NCBI GenBank assembly: GCA_028065725.1
Contig: JAPTVL010000442.1
Span: 1 to 64,000, forward strand
Source of the DNA: Betaproteobacteria bacterium
GTDB taxonomy: Bacteria > Pseudomonadota > Gammaproteobacteria > Burkholderiales > Rhodocyclaceae
DNA length: 64,000 nucleotides
Direction: 5' to 3'
The translations under genes and the position numbers were made by a program. Within the stretch, counting starts at the first letter, position 1; each line of letters starts with the position of its first letter. Below the pieces are notes generated by a model. That model searched no databases and was not told the DNA's origin. It was given only the letters and a program-made list of their open reading frames with translations. Below are positions 7,918-16,333 of the stretch, piece by piece.

Positions 7918-7949
7918 GAATACCGCAGTCGCCGTATTCTTGCCTACCG
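7918..7949. promoter_or_regulatory. Second copy of the GAATAC-N10-GTATTC composite site
   Basis: GAATAC at 7918-7923 and GTATTC at 7934-7939 are separated by exactly ten bases, as at 4506-4527. CTACCG begins at 7944, at nearly the same spacing. The second half of that inner repeat is imperfect here. The site is upstream of the PAS-like gene (start 7822). Confidence 0.45.
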
Positions 7950-7965
7950 GGAAACCGTTACGGAC

Positions 7966-7989
7966 GCCGTGCCGCGGGCGCCGACTCCC
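7966..7989 (+). repeat. 24-bp dispersed repeat, intergenic copy
   Basis: GCCGTGC, then CGCGGGCGCCGACT. It lies between the PAS-like gene's upstream region and the terminator at 8004-8035. It matches the window consensus at most positions, with the GCGCCGACT end intact. Confidence 0.65.
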
Positions 7990-8003
7990 GGAATGCTTGG
8001 GAC

Positions 8004-8035
8004 GAAAAAAAGCCCCGACCGCAATGATCGGGGCT
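8004..8035 (-). terminator. Rho-independent terminator
   Basis: On the minus strand an AGCCCCGA/TCGGGGCT stem (8011-8018 with 8028-8035, nine-base loop) is followed by a run of seven T. It lies 20 bases past the stop of the 8056-8367 gene and would end transcription of that small operon. Confidence 0.85.
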
Positions 8036-8055
8036 GTCGTGCGGCGGGCGGCGAG

Positions 8056-8367
8056 CTATTCGCGCCCGGCCGGCCTGCGCTGCGGCGCCACCCGGCCTGG
8101 ATACAGGTCGCGCCCCGCATCGTGCACGTCGCGTCGCAATTGCCGGCGCTCCTCCGGCGACAGGCGATGCATGCGCTCCCGCGTCTCGCCGTCGCGCAAA
8201 GCCCGCCCGGGGCGATCCTCCACCGGTATCAGGCGATGCGGTCCGTCACCGCTGGCGCCGCGGCCGGAACCCATGGGTTGCGGCACCTGCGCCGACGCGC
8301 CGGCGGCGAGCAGCCACAAGGCCACCGTCACTACTGCCCATCCCGTCCTGCGCTTCGTCATCGCCAT
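8056..8367 (-). CDS. Small secreted basic protein, hypothetical
   Basis: It has 103 residues. A signal peptide (WAVVTVALWLLAAGASA, cleavage at about residue 26) is followed by an Arg-rich tail with LSPEERRQLRRDVHDAGRDL, a pattern seen in small periplasmic helical proteins of the DUF3106 kind. No enzyme motif is present. It follows a 44-residue membrane peptide gene and ends at a good terminator. Together these form a minus-strand unit divergent from the OmpR/EnvZ-like genes, so they are plausible targets of that system. Confidence 0.65.
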   Translation of the reverse strand: MAMTKRRTGWAVVTVALWLLAAGASAQVPQPMGSGRGASGDGPHRLIPVEDRPGRALRDGETRERMHRLSPEERRQLRRDVHDAGRDLYPGRVAPQRRPAGRE

Positions 8368-8385
8368 TACCTCTCACTCAAACCA

Positions 8386-8520
8386 TCAACGGAAGATATT
8401 GTAAACCTGCTCACCGGCCAAACGGCTGGCGGCCATCAGGTTATCCACTCCGACCTGCGGTTGCCCGCCCCACAACACCAGCCCCATTGCCAGGGCAAGG
8501 CTGAAAATCAGTGCCTTCAC
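8386..8520 (-). CDS. 44-residue single-span membrane peptide
   Basis: The frame starts with GTG at 8520, preceded by GGGAG nine bases upstream. It reads (M)KALIFSLALAMGLVLWGGQ, followed by a short tail ending QVYNIFR. The hydrophobic N-terminus is a membrane span or uncleaved signal. It lies 18 bases upstream of the secreted-protein gene at 8056-8367, so the two are probably one transcript. The function is unknown and the call rests on the ribosome binding site and the hydrophobic pattern. Confidence 0.55.
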   Translation of the reverse strand: MKALIFSLALAMGLVLWGGQPQVGVDNLMAASRLAGEQVYNIFR

Positions 8521-8675
8521 GATTGACTCCCTTCTTGCCATCCGTCGCTGCCTGTCTTCCGGCACGCTTGCATTCTCGACAAACGCTGTAAGCCAACTGT
8601 TGCCGCCCGGCCGGGTTTGTAATCGTTTGTAAGACGCGCTGGCACGATGCGTGCGATCCGGCTAGCATTTGCACC

Positions 8676-9404
8676 ATGAACGAAACCAAAGCAAAAATTC
8701 TGGTCGTCGACGACGACCTGCGCCTGCGCCAGCTGCTCGAGCGCTATCTCTCCGAGCAGGGCTTCACGGTCAAGGCCGTACCCGATGCGCCGGGCATGGA
8801 CCGCGCGCTGGAGCGCGAGCTTTACGACCTGATCGTGCTCGACCTGATGCTGCCCGGCGAGGACGGACTGGCCGTCTGCCGCCGGCTGCGCGGCAGTGCC
8901 AATCCGGTCAGCATCATCATGCTGACCGCCAAGGGCGACGAGGTGGATCGCATCGTCGGCCTCGAGATCGGCGCCGACGACTACCTGCCCAAGCCCTTCA
9001 ACCCGCGCGAACTGGTGGCGCGCATCCATGCCGTGCTGCGCCGCCGCGCCGCGCCGCCGCCGCCCGGCGCGCCGGCGATTACCGAAGAAGTCGTGAGTTT
9101 CGGCAAGGTCAGCATCAACCTGGCGACGCGCGAGCTGGAACGCGACGAGGTAAGCACCCTGCTCACCTCGGGCGAATTCGGCCTGCTGCGGGTGCTGCTC
9201 GAGCATCCGCGCCAGCCGATGAGTCGCGACAAGCTGATGGAACTGGCGCGCGGCCGCGAATACGAAGTCTTCGACCGCGCCATCGACGTACAGATCTCGC
9301 GGCTGCGCAAGCTGGTCGAGGAGGATCCCGGCAAGCCGCGCTACATCCAGACCGTCTGGGGTTTCGGCTACGTCTTCGTTCCCGACGGGAAAAAACACGA
9401 ATGA
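8676..9404 (+). CDS. ompR: OmpR-family response regulator
   Basis: This is a 242-residue winged-helix response regulator. The receiver domain has the acidic residues D12-D14, phospho-acceptor D56 (LIVLDLMLPGEDG) and LTAKGDEVDRI with the conserved Thr and Lys. The C-terminal DNA-binding domain (about 140-235) ends in YIQTVWGFGYVFV. The wording is close to OmpR of betaproteobacteria. Its stop overlaps the start of an EnvZ-like kinase by four bases. The symbol is given for family membership; control of porins specifically is not shown. Confidence 0.88.
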   Translation: MNETKAKILVVDDDLRLRQLLERYLSEQGFTVKAVPDAPGMDRALERELYDLIVLDLMLPGEDGLAVCRRLRGSANPVSIIMLTAKGDEVDRIVGLEIGADDYLPKPFNPRELVARIHAVLRRRAAPPPPGAPAITEEVVSFGKVSINLATRELERDEVSTLLTSGEFGLLRVLLEHPRQPMSRDKLMELARGREYEVFDRAIDVQISRLRKLVEEDPGKPRYIQTVWGFGYVFVPDGKKHE

Positions 9405-10762
9405 AGCTGCTGCCGCGCTCGCTGCTGTGGCGCACCTTTCTGTTCGTGGCCCTGCTGATGGTGCTTTCCGTGGCGGCCTGGTTCTCGATTTTCAATGCCT
9501 ACGAGCGCGAACCGCGCGCCCGGCAACTGGCGCAAACCCTGGTCAGCGTGGCCAACCTGACGCGCGCCGCACTGGTTTCCGCCCGCCCGGAGGCGCGCCG
9601 CGAACTGCTGCGCGATTTGTCCGACCGCGAAGGCATCCGCATCTATCCGGCCGATGCGACGGACCGCGTTGCACCGCTGCCCAAGCGGCCTTTCCTGCAC
9701 CTGGTAGAAGAACTGGTCAGGGAGCAACTGGGCCCGACTACCCGCCTGAGCCTTGAACGAGAAGGCGAACGCGCCCTGTTTGTCAATTTCCGCATCGACG
9801 ACAACGCTGAAGACAGCTACTGGCTGGCCCTGCCGCGCGAACGCATCGAACGCGTGTTTCCGCTGGGCTGGCTGGGCTGGGGCGTGGCGGCGCTGCTGCT
9901 CTCGCTGCTCGGCGCCTGGCTCATCGTGTACCGCATCACCCGCCCGCTCCAGGCCCTGCAGCAGGCCGCGCGCAAAGTCGGCGCGGGCGAGACGCCGGCA
10001 CAGCTCGACGAGTCCGGCCCGACCGAACTGGCGACCGTGGCCCGCGCCTTCAATCAGATGAGTTCCGATCTGGCGCAGATCGACCAGGATCGCGCGCTGA
10101 TCCTGGCCGGCGTCTCGCACGACCTGCGCACGCCGCTGACCCGCCTGCGCATGGGCATCGAGATGTCCGCCGACGAAAGCCTGCGCGAAGGCATGACGGC
10201 CGACATCGAGGAGATGGACATGACTATCGGCCAGTTTCTCGACTTCGCCCGCTCCGAAGGCGGCGAAACGCCGCAGGCGGTAGATCTCGCCGCCTTGCTC
10301 GCCGACCTCGCCAGCCAGTATCGGCGCCGCGGCTTCCCGGTGACACTGTCCGCACCTGTCGTCGGCGTACCACCAGCGCCGACTATTGACGCGACGCTGT
10401 CGGTGCGGCCGCAGGCCCTGCGCCGCGCCGTCAGCAACCTGATCGACAATGCGCTGCGTCATGCCGGCCGCGATGCTCCGGTCGACCTGAACCTCAGCGC
10501 CGGCACCAGCGAATTCGCGATCGAGGTGGGCGACCGCGGTCCCGGCATCCCGCCGCAGGATGTCGAGCGCATCAAGCGTCCCTTCGCCCGACTCGAGGCC
10601 GCACGCAGCAACACCGCCGGCGCCGGACTGGGACTGGCCATCGTCGAGCGTATCGCGCGTTCCCACAACGGCCGACTGGATCTGCTGCCGCGCGACGGCG
10701 GCGGCCTGATTGCCCGCCTGACGCTGCGCCCATTGATTCCACACACCACCAAGGCACCATGA
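9401..10762 (+). CDS. envZ: EnvZ-like sensor histidine kinase
   Basis: It has 453 residues. A membrane span at about 13-33, a periplasmic loop and a second span at about 155-180 are followed by a HAMP domain, HisKA with H240 (AGVSHDLRTPLTRLR) and an HATPase domain (NLIDNALRHAG, DRGPGIP, AGAGLGLAIVERI). It would phosphorylate the upstream OmpR-like regulator in response to an envelope signal. One copy of the 24-bp repeat (10364-10387) is inside the gene. It encodes GVPPAPTI in the variable linker just before the N-box, a place where an insertion would be tolerated. Confidence 0.9.
   Translation: MKLLPRSLLWRTFLFVALLMVLSVAAWFSIFNAYEREPRARQLAQTLVSVANLTRAALVSARPEARRELLRDLSDREGIRIYPADATDRVAPLPKRPFLHLVEELVREQLGPTTRLSLEREGERALFVNFRIDDNAEDSYWLALPRERIERVFPLGWLGWGVAALLLSLLGAWLIVYRITRPLQALQQAARKVGAGETPAQLDESGPTELATVARAFNQMSSDLAQIDQDRALILAGVSHDLRTPLTRLRMGIEMSADESLREGMTADIEEMDMTIGQFLDFARSEGGETPQAVDLAALLADLASQYRRRGFPVTLSAPVVGVPPAPTIDATLSVRPQALRRAVSNLIDNALRHAGRDAPVDLNLSAGTSEFAIEVGDRGPGIPPQDVERIKRPFARLEAARSNTAGAGLGLAIVERIARSHNGRLDLLPRDGGGLIARLTLRPLIPHTTKAP
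10364..10387 (+). repeat. 24-bp dispersed repeat inside the EnvZ-like gene
   Basis: GGCGTAC, then CACCAGCGCCGACT, then ATT. It is in frame and translated as GVPPAPTI, the same reading as the copy in the Memo-AMMECR1 gene. Confidence 0.75.
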
Positions 10763-11160
10763 ACCAGAAAGACACACCCTATGCCCGAATCGGCGGCGAA
10801 CCCGCCCTGCGCCGCCTCGTCGCGCGCTTCTACGAGCTGATGGATACGCTGCCCGAAGCCTATGGCATCCGCAAACAACATCAGGCCGACCTGGGCAGCG
10901 CTGCGGAAAAACTGTTCATGTTCCTCTCCGGCTGGCTCGGCGGCCCGCAGCTGTTCGTCGAAAAAATCGGCCATCCGCGGCTGCGCGCGCGCCACCTGCC
11001 CTTTGCCGTGGGCTACGCCGAAGCCGAGCAGTGGATGCTTTGCATGCGCCTGGCGATGGCCGAGGTGATCGAGGACGAGAGCCTGCGTGCGTCGCTCGAC
11101 AAGGCGCTCACCGATCTGGCCGAGCACATCCGCAACCGGAACTACCCGCCGCCTGCCTGA
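10759..11160 (+). CDS. Group II truncated haemoglobin
   Basis: This is a 133-residue globin. YARIGGEPALRRLVARFYELM opens helix A/B, and FLSGWLGGPQLFVEKIGHPRLRARHLPF contains the proximal-histidine region. Such proteins bind O2 or NO and act in oxygen handling or NO detoxification. It overlaps the kinase stop by four bases, so it is co-transcribed with the OmpR/EnvZ pair. Confidence 0.88.
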   Translation: MNQKDTPYARIGGEPALRRLVARFYELMDTLPEAYGIRKQHQADLGSAAEKLFMFLSGWLGGPQLFVEKIGHPRLRARHLPFAVGYAEAEQWMLCMRLAMAEVIEDESLRASLDKALTDLAEHIRNRNYPPPA

Positions 11161-11161
11161 A

Positions 11162-12304
11162 TTACAGATCCTTGCTCGCCTGTTGCCGGCGCAAGGCCCG
11201 GGCATGCCTGTGGCGCGCCATCAGGCGCGGGTCGGTGACGATCAGGCCGATGGTCTCGCCGACCACCATGACCACGCCCAGCACCGGCAGCACCAGCATC
11301 AGGCCCGACACCCCGACCACCGCGCCGCCGACGAATATCATCAGCACCGTCACCAGCGGATGGAGTGCCAGACTCTTGCCGATGGTCAATGGCATGTACA
11401 GGAAATCGTCGAGCAGGCGCACCAGGACGAACAGGCCGATCGCCCAGTAGGCCATCGACGGCGCGTCCGGAAAGTCGGTGGCCGCCACCAGCACCACCAG
11501 CAGGCCGCCGAGGATCGAGCCGACATAGGGCACCCAGGCCAGCACCGCGCAGATCAGGCCCAGCGCCAGCGGCCCGGGAATGCCCAGCAACCAGAGGCCG
11601 GCGGCCAGAGTCACGGTATCGAGCAAGGTGAGGTTGATCAAGCCCTGAAAATAGGCGCGCGAAGTGCGGTCGATTTCGTGCAGCAGATACAGCGTCTTCT
11701 CGAAAAAGGCATTGGGTACCGCGGCACTCAGGAAGCGCTCGAAGCGATGTCCGTCGCGCAGGAAGAAAAAAGCCAGAAACGGCGCCAGCAGCAGCGAAGG
11801 CGTCCAGGCCATGACGCCGATCGCGATCGGTTCCAGATGGTCGCTGACGTTGCCGGCACCCTGCGCCAGCCGCGCCGCCACGGTATCCGCGAGCCGGGCG
11901 CGGGCCAGGGTGGCCCAGCTGGCTTCGAGCGCCCGCAGCGAGGCATCGAGCAGTTGCAGGCCGCCCTGCGCATAGCGCGTCACGGTGTCCTGCCAATCCG
12001 CCAGTTGCCGCACCACCCAGGGCGTCATGGCGATCCCGACCACGCACAGCAGGACCAGGAAAACCGTGATCACCAGGCTCGCCGCGGCATCGCGGCTCAT
12101 GCCGCGATAGATCAGTGCCCTGACCGGCGGATACAGGAAATAGTACAGAATCAGGGCCAGCAGAAACGGCACCACCAGCCACAGCATTTTCTGGAATACC
12201 AGCAGCAGCAGGCAGGTCGTGGCAATGATCGCCGCCCAGACCACGGGGCCGGAGCCGTTGTGCGCAGGGCGCGGCAGCGCCACGTTGGTGGATGAAGCGC
12301 TCAC
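11162..12304 (-). CDS. AI-2E/PerM-family membrane permease
   Basis: It has 380 residues and about eight membrane spans, with paired N-terminal hydrophobic helices (residues about 20-75) and the conserved PFLAFFFLRDG and YVGSILGGLLV stretches. The family includes autoinducer-2 exporters and Na+/H+ antiporters, and the substrate cannot be set from sequence. Its stop is one base from the stop of the convergent globin gene. Confidence 0.85.
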   Translation of the reverse strand: MSASSTNVALPRPAHNGSGPVVWAAIIATTCLLLLVFQKMLWLVVPFLLALILYYFLYPPVRALIYRGMSRDAAASLVITVFLVLLCVVGIAMTPWVVRQLADWQDTVTRYAQGGLQLLDASLRALEASWATLARARLADTVAARLAQGAGNVSDHLEPIAIGVMAWTPSLLLAPFLAFFFLRDGHRFERFLSAAVPNAFFEKTLYLLHEIDRTSRAYFQGLINLTLLDTVTLAAGLWLLGIPGPLALGLICAVLAWVPYVGSILGGLLVVLVAATDFPDAPSMAYWAIGLFVLVRLLDDFLYMPLTIGKSLALHPLVTVLMIFVGGAVVGVSGLMLVLPVLGVVMVVGETIGLIVTDPRLMARHRHARALRRQQASKDL

Positions 12305-12313
12305 GGCTCGCCG

Positions 12314-12865
12314 CTACACCAGATGCTGATGCGCGCTGATCGACAGCGCCATGCTGCGCATGCGCGCGCCGAGATGGCAGGCCAGTTGCCGGGATATTTT
12401 CGAGGCGATGCGGGCGTGCGTATCGAGCAGCCCAACGAAGTCGTCACGGAAAAACACGATCAGCTGGCACGATGCGGCGGCACGCGCCTGCGCCGAGCGC
12501 GGCGAATTGTCCAGCAGCGCCAGTTCGCCGAAGAAGGTGCCCGGGCCAAGCTGCGCCACGCGACCGGTATCCCCTTGCCGCCGCCGCGGATGGAACATTG
12601 TCGGCTCACCCACAGCGGCTTGCACCACCCGGCTGGGATCCACCTGCTCCTGGCGGGAAATCAGCACTTCGCCGGAAGCGACAATGTAGATGGCCTGCCC
12701 CTCCTCGCCCTCGTCGAAAATCACCTCACCTTCAAGATAGCTGCGTTCATGCAGCAGGCCGTCGACGATCTGCAACTCGACCGGCGTCAGATGCACGAAC
12801 AGACTCAGGCCGTGCAGGCGTTCCAGGCGCGGACTGGTTTTTTTCGGACGAAACAGATTGACCAA
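12314..12865 (-). CDS. Cyclic-nucleotide-binding domain protein
   Basis: It has 183 residues. A cNMP-binding beta-roll occupies residues about 25-150 (EGEEGQAIYIVASGEVLIS, GTFFGELALLDNSPRSAQARA with the phosphate-binding cassette). A short helical C-terminus follows with no DNA-binding domain. It could be a stand-alone cAMP/cGMP sensor or regulatory subunit. It is nine bases upstream of the PerM-like gene on the same strand. Confidence 0.85.
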   Translation of the reverse strand: MVNLFRPKKTSPRLERLHGLSLFVHLTPVELQIVDGLLHERSYLEGEVIFDEGEEGQAIYIVASGEVLISRQEQVDPSRVVQAAVGEPTMFHPRRRQGDTGRVAQLGPGTFFGELALLDNSPRSAQARAAASCQLIVFFRDDFVGLLDTHARIASKISRQLACHLGARMRSMALSISAHQHLV

Positions 12866-12900
12866 GTTATCGGCTCCGTAAACAATGACAGGATTCTAAT

Positions 12901-13455
12901 TCAATCAGCGGCGGCTTCGGCTAGCGGAAAGCCGGCCAGGGTTTTGTAGCTCGCCGCGGACGGATGCAGGTGGCTTTCGACCAGGGCGAATTCATCGACC
13001 CGCCAGCGTACCGGCGTCTCCAGCCGCGGCAGCGCAGCGCAGCGGATGCGGCGTGCCAGGGTGACATGCGGTACCAGTGTCGCCCCGGCGCGATGGGCGA
13101 TGGCGAAGCCGGCCGCGCGCAGTGCGGCGGCCAGCCGCCCGGAGAGTATGCGCAAGGAGGGCGGCAGCGTGCTGCAGCCGGCCCAGAGGATGCCGCGCTG
13201 CGGCCAGAAACCGAGGCGGTCCAGGCTCAGATCGAAGGCGGGGGCGCGTATCCCGGCGGCAATCCGCTCGAGTTCGGCCAGCCGGGTCGGCGTTACCGAG
13301 CCGATGAAGGCCAGCGTCAGATGCAGGGTGGCCGGGTGCATCAGCCGCCCGCCGCTGCTGCCCGCCAGGCTTTGGGCCAGCGCCGCCAGGTGGCCAACGG
13401 CTTCCGGGTCCGGCCACAATGCGAAGAACACGCGGCGCGAGCGCGCCTCGCTCAT
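12901..13455 (-). CDS. thpR: RNA 2',3'-cyclic phosphodiesterase (2H family)
   Basis: This is a 184-residue 2H-phosphoesterase with the two catalytic HxT motifs, LHLTLAF (about residue 45) and PHVTLAR (about residue 130). It opens with [12 protein letters not shown] as in ThpR/LigT proteins, which open 2',3'-cyclic phosphates at RNA ends. It overlaps the ispF stop by four bases. Confidence 0.9.
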   Translation of the reverse strand: MSEARSRRVFFALWPDPEAVGHLAALAQSLAGSSGGRLMHPATLHLTLAFIGSVTPTRLAELERIAAGIRAPAFDLSLDRLGFWPQRGILWAGCSTLPPSLRILSGRLAAALRAAGFAIAHRAGATLVPHVTLARRIRCAALPRLETPVRWRVDEFALVESHLHPSAASYKTLAGFPLAEAAAD

Positions 13456-13943
13456 GCCGCCGCGCGGATCAGCAGCGCGACGGCCGTCGCCGCAATGCCT
13501 TCACCACGCCCGGTAAAGCCCAGGCGCTCGGTGGTCTTGCCCTTGATATTGACGGCATCGACGGCGATCCCGAGATCGGCGCCGATATTGGCGCACATCG
13601 CCGCGACGTGCGGCGCGACGCGAGGTGCCTGGGCGATGATGGTGGCATCGATGTTGCCCACCTGCCAGCCGGCCTCGCGCACCACCGCCATGGCGCCGCG
13701 CAACAGGCGCCGACTGTCGGCCCCGGCCCACTGCGGATCGCTGTCGGGAAACATGCGGCCGATGTCGCCCAGCCCCGCCGCGCCCAGGATCGCATCGGTG
13801 ACGGCGTGCAGCAGCACGTCCGCATCCGAATGCCCGAGCAGGCCCCGGGCGTGGGGAATCTCCACCCCGCCCAGAATCAGCTTGCGGCCCGGAGTCAGAG
13901 CATGGACGTCATAGCCCTGACCGACACGAAATGGAATGCTCAT
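13452..13943 (-). CDS. ispF: 2-C-methyl-D-erythritol 2,4-cyclodiphosphate synthase
   Basis: This 163-residue MEP-pathway enzyme makes the cyclic diphosphate of methylerythritol. The metal-binding DVH motif (QGYDVHAL) is at the N-terminus, and [28 protein letters not shown] and the C-terminal [16 protein letters not shown] are all present. The start at 13943 matches the family's [14 protein letters not shown]. In many relatives ispD directly precedes ispF. Here about 2.4 kb with a kinase, thioredoxin and tlpA separates them. Confidence 0.97.
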   Translation of the reverse strand: MSIPFRVGQGYDVHALTPGRKLILGGVEIPHARGLLGHSDADVLLHAVTDAILGAAGLGDIGRMFPDSDPQWAGADSRRLLRGAMAVVREAGWQVGNIDATIIAQAPRVAPHVAAMCANIGADLGIAVDAVNIKGKTTERLGFTGRGEGIAATAVALLIRAAA

Positions 13944-14204
13944 TGCAGGTGGCCTTTTCACGACAGCGACGAAAACTGGAAGGTATCAGTTTACCTGCCC
14001 TTGGCAAGACAGCGTGGCGGAATGGCAGCAGAAAGACCCTTGGCGCCCTTCGATTTGGCCGGCAATACGTGTAAACTTGAGTCCCCATCAGTGATCATCA
14101 AGGTCATGGCCGGCTGCATCGGCCAGGCGGCGGTACCCAACCATAACAAAACAAGACCATTTGACCGCGCCGACGACGGCACGGTTGCAGGGAGTATTCG
14201 CATC

Positions 14205-15473
14205 ATGCATCAGATAGGAAAATTTCAGCTGCGCAGGGTTCTCGGCAAGGGCGCCTCGGCGACGGTCTACCTCGCCCAGGACACCTTTACCGGCAAGGAC
14301 GTGGCGCTCAAGGTGCTCGATTCGGCCGTGGTGAGCAGCCCGGATTTCAGCCGCACCGATGCCGCGCAGTTCATGAACGAGGCCTCGCTCGCCGGCAAGC
14401 TGAACCATCCGCATATCGCCTCGATTCTCGAAGCCTCGGTGACGGAAAACGAAGGTTACATCGCGCTCGAATACGTTCCCGGCGGCGATCTGTCGCAATA
14501 CACCAAGCCCGGCAGCCTGCTGTCCCCGGACAATGCGATACAGATCGCGTTCAAGTGCTGCGGCGCGCTCGATTATGCGTTCCGCCAGGGCATCGTGCAT
14601 CGGGACATCAAGCCGGCCAACATCCTGGTCGTCAGCGGCACCAACATCAAGGTCGCGGACTTCGGTGCCGCCTACCTGTGCAAGACGCCGGAGACGCAGA
14701 TTGCCGACATCGGCTCGCCCTACTACATGTCGCCCGAGCAAGTGCGCGGCGAGGCACTCGACCATCACAGCGACATGTTCTCGCTCGGCGTGGTGCTGTA
14801 CCAGCTGTTCACGGGATATCGGCCCTTCGAAGCGCCTTCGCTCACGGCGCTGTTCGCCAAGATCGTCAGCGAGACCCCGGTCGCGCCGAGTGCACGCCGG
14901 CCGGAACTCGGCAGCAACATCGACCGCATCATCCTGCAGATGATGGCGAAGACGCCGCAGGAGCGTTACCCGTCCTGGGCCGATCTGGCCCTGGAAATCG
15001 CCAGGATCGGACGTCTCAGCGTCTATCAGAGCGCGATTGCGGACAGTGACAAGTTCGTCGCCCTGAAGGCGGTGCGGCTGCTCAGCCATCTCGACGACGC
15101 CGATCTGTGGGAACTGGTGCATATCGGCAAATGGACGCGGGTGCCGGCGCGCACGGTGATCGTGCGCGAGGGAGACGCCGGCCGCAGCCTGTACTTCCTC
15201 GGCAGCGGCAAGGTCAAGGTCACCAAGCACGGCCGCCTGCTGAACCTGCTCGACGCCGGCGAATGCGTCGGCGAGATGTCCTACGTCAAGGAAGGCGGCA
15301 TCACCCGCCAGGCCACCGTGGAATCCATGACCGACGTTCTGGTGGCCGAGTTCGAGCAGGAAAACATGGAGAAGGTCAGCCTGCGATGCCGCTACCAGTT
15401 TTCGCTGGCGCTGATGCACTCGCTGGTGGACCGCCTGGCGCTGGCCGACGAACGCCTGGTGCAGGCCGCCTGA
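14205..15473 (+). CDS. Ser/Thr protein kinase fused to a cyclic-nucleotide-binding domain
   Basis: It has 422 residues. The PknB-like kinase domain (about 5-265) has the glycine loop LGKGASATVYLA, catalytic K36, D134 in HRDIKPAN and D152 in DFG, so it should be active. A cNMP-binding domain (about 300-410; GDAGRSLYFLGSGKVKV, then GECVGEMSYV) forms the C-terminus. There is no membrane segment. The likely role is a soluble kinase gated by cyclic nucleotide, or by a cNMP-like domain that has lost the ligand. The start ATG at 14205 has GGGAG upstream. It is transcribed opposite to all its neighbours and interrupts the isp genes. Confidence 0.92.
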   Translation: MHQIGKFQLRRVLGKGASATVYLAQDTFTGKDVALKVLDSAVVSSPDFSRTDAAQFMNEASLAGKLNHPHIASILEASVTENEGYIALEYVPGGDLSQYTKPGSLLSPDNAIQIAFKCCGALDYAFRQGIVHRDIKPANILVVSGTNIKVADFGAAYLCKTPETQIADIGSPYYMSPEQVRGEALDHHSDMFSLGVVLYQLFTGYRPFEAPSLTALFAKIVSETPVAPSARRPELGSNIDRIILQMMAKTPQERYPSWADLALEIARIGRLSVYQSAIADSDKFVALKAVRLLSHLDDADLWELVHIGKWTRVPARTVIVREGDAGRSLYFLGSGKVKVTKHGRLLNLLDAGECVGEMSYVKEGGITRQATVESMTDVLVAEFEQENMEKVSLRCRYQFSLALMHSLVDRLALADERLVQAA

Positions 15474-15477
15474 ACCT

Positions 15478-15807
15478 TCAAGTCGGAGCGATCTGCGCCA
15501 GCGCTTGTTCGATCGCCGCCGCATCGGTGGGACGCACCAGGCGCGCGACTTCCTGTCCCTGACGCAGGAACACCAGCGTCGGCCAGAGCTTGACGCGGAA
15601 GGAACGCCCCAGCCGGCGGCCGGGACCATCTTCGACCTTGATGTGGCACGCTCCCGGATGGTGCTCGAACGCCTGCGCAATTAGGGGCTGGGCCGCGCGG
15701 CAGTGTCCGCAATGGGTAGCACCGAATTCAAGCACCGTGGGTTCGGCCAGGGCGTCGATTTCCTCGCGCGAGGGTTCCGTACTTCCATTCATCGGCTGCG
15801 TCTCCAT
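15478..15807 (-). CDS. Thioredoxin-family protein (CGHC)
   Basis: It has 109 residues from METQPM (a second start, MNGST, lies 15 bases on). The thioredoxin fold includes the active-site motif ATHCGHCRA and the cis-proline region KLWPTLVFL. No signal peptide is visible, so it is a cytoplasmic disulfide reductase or redox partner. It lies four bases downstream of tlpA, suggesting a redox pair, and its stop is four bases from that of the convergent kinase gene. Confidence 0.85.
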   Translation of the reverse strand: METQPMNGSTEPSREEIDALAEPTVLEFGATHCGHCRAAQPLIAQAFEHHPGACHIKVEDGPGRRLGRSFRVKLWPTLVFLRQGQEVARLVRPTDAAAIEQALAQIAPT

Positions 15808-15811
15808 GGCC

Positions 15812-16333
15812 TTACCTGGCAGGCAACCGGATGCCGAAGGCCTTGCCGATCGCAGCGCGCGCCTCGGCGCTGTCCCAATCCTTGGCGCCGTAGTACTTGC
15901 CGACCACGCGTCCATTCGCATCGACCAGCACGGTCAGCGGCAACCGGTTGGCGCCCAGCATGTTCTCCAGTTCCAGGCGCTTGTCGATGAAATGGGCAAA
16001 GCTGGTCGGCGATTTTTGCAGGAAAGCCTTGGCCTTTTCCGGATAGTCGTCGGTGGAAATGCCGATCATCGCGAACTGCTTGCCTTCGTAGCGCCAGAAC
16101 AGGGCTTCCAGCGAACCCATTTCCGACCGGCAGGGTCCGCACCAGCTGGCCCAGACGTTGATGATAAGCGGCTTGCCGCGGTATTCCGACAGCTTGCGCG
16201 ACGGCCCCGACAGGCCCTGCATGGCCGCCTCGCGCAAACTGCCACCGATCTCGACTTCGCCCGGGGTAGCGGCCAGGGAAGGCGTCGCGACGCCGAGCAG
16301 CGCCAGCAGGATCAGGGGCAACACGCCTTTCAT
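15812..16333 (-). CDS. TlpA-family periplasmic thiol-disulfide reductase
   Basis: It has 173 residues, with a signal peptide or anchor (VLPLILLALLGVATPSLA) and an AhpC/TSA-Redoxin fold with NVWASWCGPCRSEM at about residues 58-71. Proteins of this type keep periplasmic thiols reduced, for example in cytochrome c maturation. Its start overlaps the ispD stop by four bases. Confidence 0.88.
   Translation of the reverse strand: MKGVLPLILLALLGVATPSLAATPGEVEIGGSLREAAMQGLSGPSRKLSEYRGKPLIINVWASWCGPCRSEMGSLEALFWRYEGKQFAMIGISTDDYPEKAKAFLQKSPTSFAHFIDKRLELENMLGANRLPLTVLVDANGRVVGKYYGAKDWDSAEARAAIGKAFGIRLPAR

Noticed and set aside
13697..13720. Match to the 24-bp repeat end in ispF (AGGCGCCGACTGTC)
   Set aside because: The bases encode the conserved DSRRLL motif of IspF and the upstream half of the repeat does not match.
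13419..14204. Upstream extension of the kinase gene into ispF
   Set aside because: The extra residues are antisense to ispF and unlike any kinase. The ATG at 14205 has a ribosome binding site and the expected start.
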